Positions 7,326-7,874 of a DNA stretch of 7,874 nt are shown here, piece by piece. The stretch comes from an uncultured Porphyromonadaceae bacterium (GTDB lineage Bacteria > Bacteroidota > Bacteroidia > Bacteroidales > Muribaculaceae): assembly GCA_947178655.1 (NCBI GenBank), contig CAMWZB010000045.1, forward strand, positions 1 to 7,874, written 5' to 3'. Below the pieces are notes generated by a model. It made no database searches, was not told the origin of the DNA, and saw only the letters and a list, made by a program, of their open reading frames with translations. A program made the translations under genes and the position numbers. The stretch's first letter is position 1; each line of letters starts with the position of its first letter.

Positions 7326-7835
7326 TTACTTTGCCTGCGAGGCAGCGAGAGCACGCTGATAGTATTTCTTTATATCAGTGCTGATGCCACGGGCATATGT
7401 AGGATATTCGTCGATGATGGCCTTGTAGCACTTTGCCTCAGCAGCGAAGTCGGCCTGGGCGCGGTATACATTGGCTTCCTTGATGAGGATAAACGGAACA
7501 ATCTCAGGATTCTTGTCAGCCTTCGACACTGCTTTCTTGTAGCATGAGATAGCGTCGGAGTACTTCTCAAGGTTCACATAGCAGTCACCCTTGAGGGTAT
7601 ATACACCTGCTGCGGCAATCTTGTCGTCAAGCGATGCCTTGTCGAGGTACTTGATGGCGTCCTCGTACTTGCCGTCCTGATAGAGACGGATGGCAGCCTC
7701 GGCGGCGGCACGGTGTCCGCTCTTATATCCGGCTTCAGCGGCCTGCTGATAGAGAGCGAGGGCAATGGAGTCGCCGGCGGCGGCATCAGCACGGGCTGCG
7801 AGCTCGTCGGCCTTGCGGCTGCCAGACTGAGCCAC
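7326..7835 (-). CDS. TPR-repeat protein, probably exported, 5' end uncertain
   Basis: The readable frame gives 169 residues from a GTG at 7835 to TAA at 7326-7328. Helical repeats fill the protein. A Sel1-like unit (ALYQQAAEAGYKSG, 27-40) is followed by TPR-type units near 43-67 (IRLYQDGKYEDAIKYLDKA), 78-104 (YTLKGDCYVNLEKYSDAISC) and 117-147 (ANVYRAQADFAAEAKCYKAI). Such repeats bind other proteins; no enzyme domain is present and the partner is unknown. The start is doubtful. The first residues, VAQSGSRK, look like the region just after a Bacteroidetes signal-peptidase cleavage site (V-A before Q), yet no hydrophobic signal precedes it in this frame, and an in-frame TGA lies at 7857-7859. 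A neighbouring frame (7855-7814) reads KTISLFSWLSLAAA, which does resemble a signal peptide. A frameshift, or an assembly error near the window edge, is therefore likely. The gene ends at the hairpin at 7269-7302. Confidence 0.78.
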   Translation of the reverse strand: MAQSGSRKADELAARADAAAGDSIALALYQQAAEAGYKSGHRAAAEAAIRLYQDGKYEDAIKYLDKASLDDKIAAAGVYTLKGDCYVNLEKYSDAISCYKKAVSKADKNPEIVPFILIKEANVYRAQADFAAEAKCYKAIIDEYPTYARGISTDIKKYYQRALAASQAK

Positions 7836-7874
7836 GAGAATAGTGAGATTGTTTTCTCAAGAAAAAGAACCAAC

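Noticed and set aside
1..7874. CRISPR arrays, tRNA/rRNA genes, insertion sequences, riboswitches
   Set aside because: Reading both strands showed no spaced repeats, no tRNA-like cloverleaf, no transposase frame and no recognisable riboswitch core.

Overview
This window most likely comes from the Bacteroidota (order Bacteroidales), possibly a gut lineage such as the Muribaculaceae. The support is a single-chain SecDF fusion, two sequences matching the Bacteroidetes -7 promoter element TAnnTTTG, A-rich or AT-rich leaders instead of Shine-Dalgarno boxes, and GC-rich coding DNA separated by short AT-rich gaps. The family-level placement is an inference. No tRNA, rRNA, CRISPR array, insertion sequence or phage gene is visible. 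Both edges cut into genes, and the odd length suggests a whole short contig. I found no convincing undescribed multi-gene system. What deserves a second look is a divergent LpxA outside its usual operon, a small unrecognised membrane protein, and an apparently broken 5' end in a TPR gene.

Layout. Bases 1-798 (+) hold the C-terminal part of an M16 zinc-peptidase-like protein. A 147-base AT-rich gap with a -7 element and a small dyad leads into secDF (946-3828, +), the fused proton-driven accessory subunit of the Sec translocon. It ends in a strong terminator hairpin (3860-3898). Next is a predicted 74-residue two-helix membrane protein (3978-4202, +). A two-sided terminator (4221-4249) separates it from the convergent leftward genes.

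Leftward half, read right to left: a small TPR-repeat protein (7326-7835), a terminator (7269-7302), a 12-helix MATE efflux transporter (5867-7243), a promoter (5779-5786), an lpxA-type acyltransferase (4955-5749), and upp, uracil phosphoribosyltransferase (4292-4945). lpxA and upp are 9 bases apart and look like one operon.

The genes do not form one pathway. Several concern the cell envelope (SecDF export, lipid A acylation, MATE efflux, and perhaps a periplasmic TPR protein and an M16 peptidase), while upp is nucleotide salvage. This looks like ordinary chromosomal housekeeping sequence; each large reverse-frame ORF lies opposite a well-supported gene.
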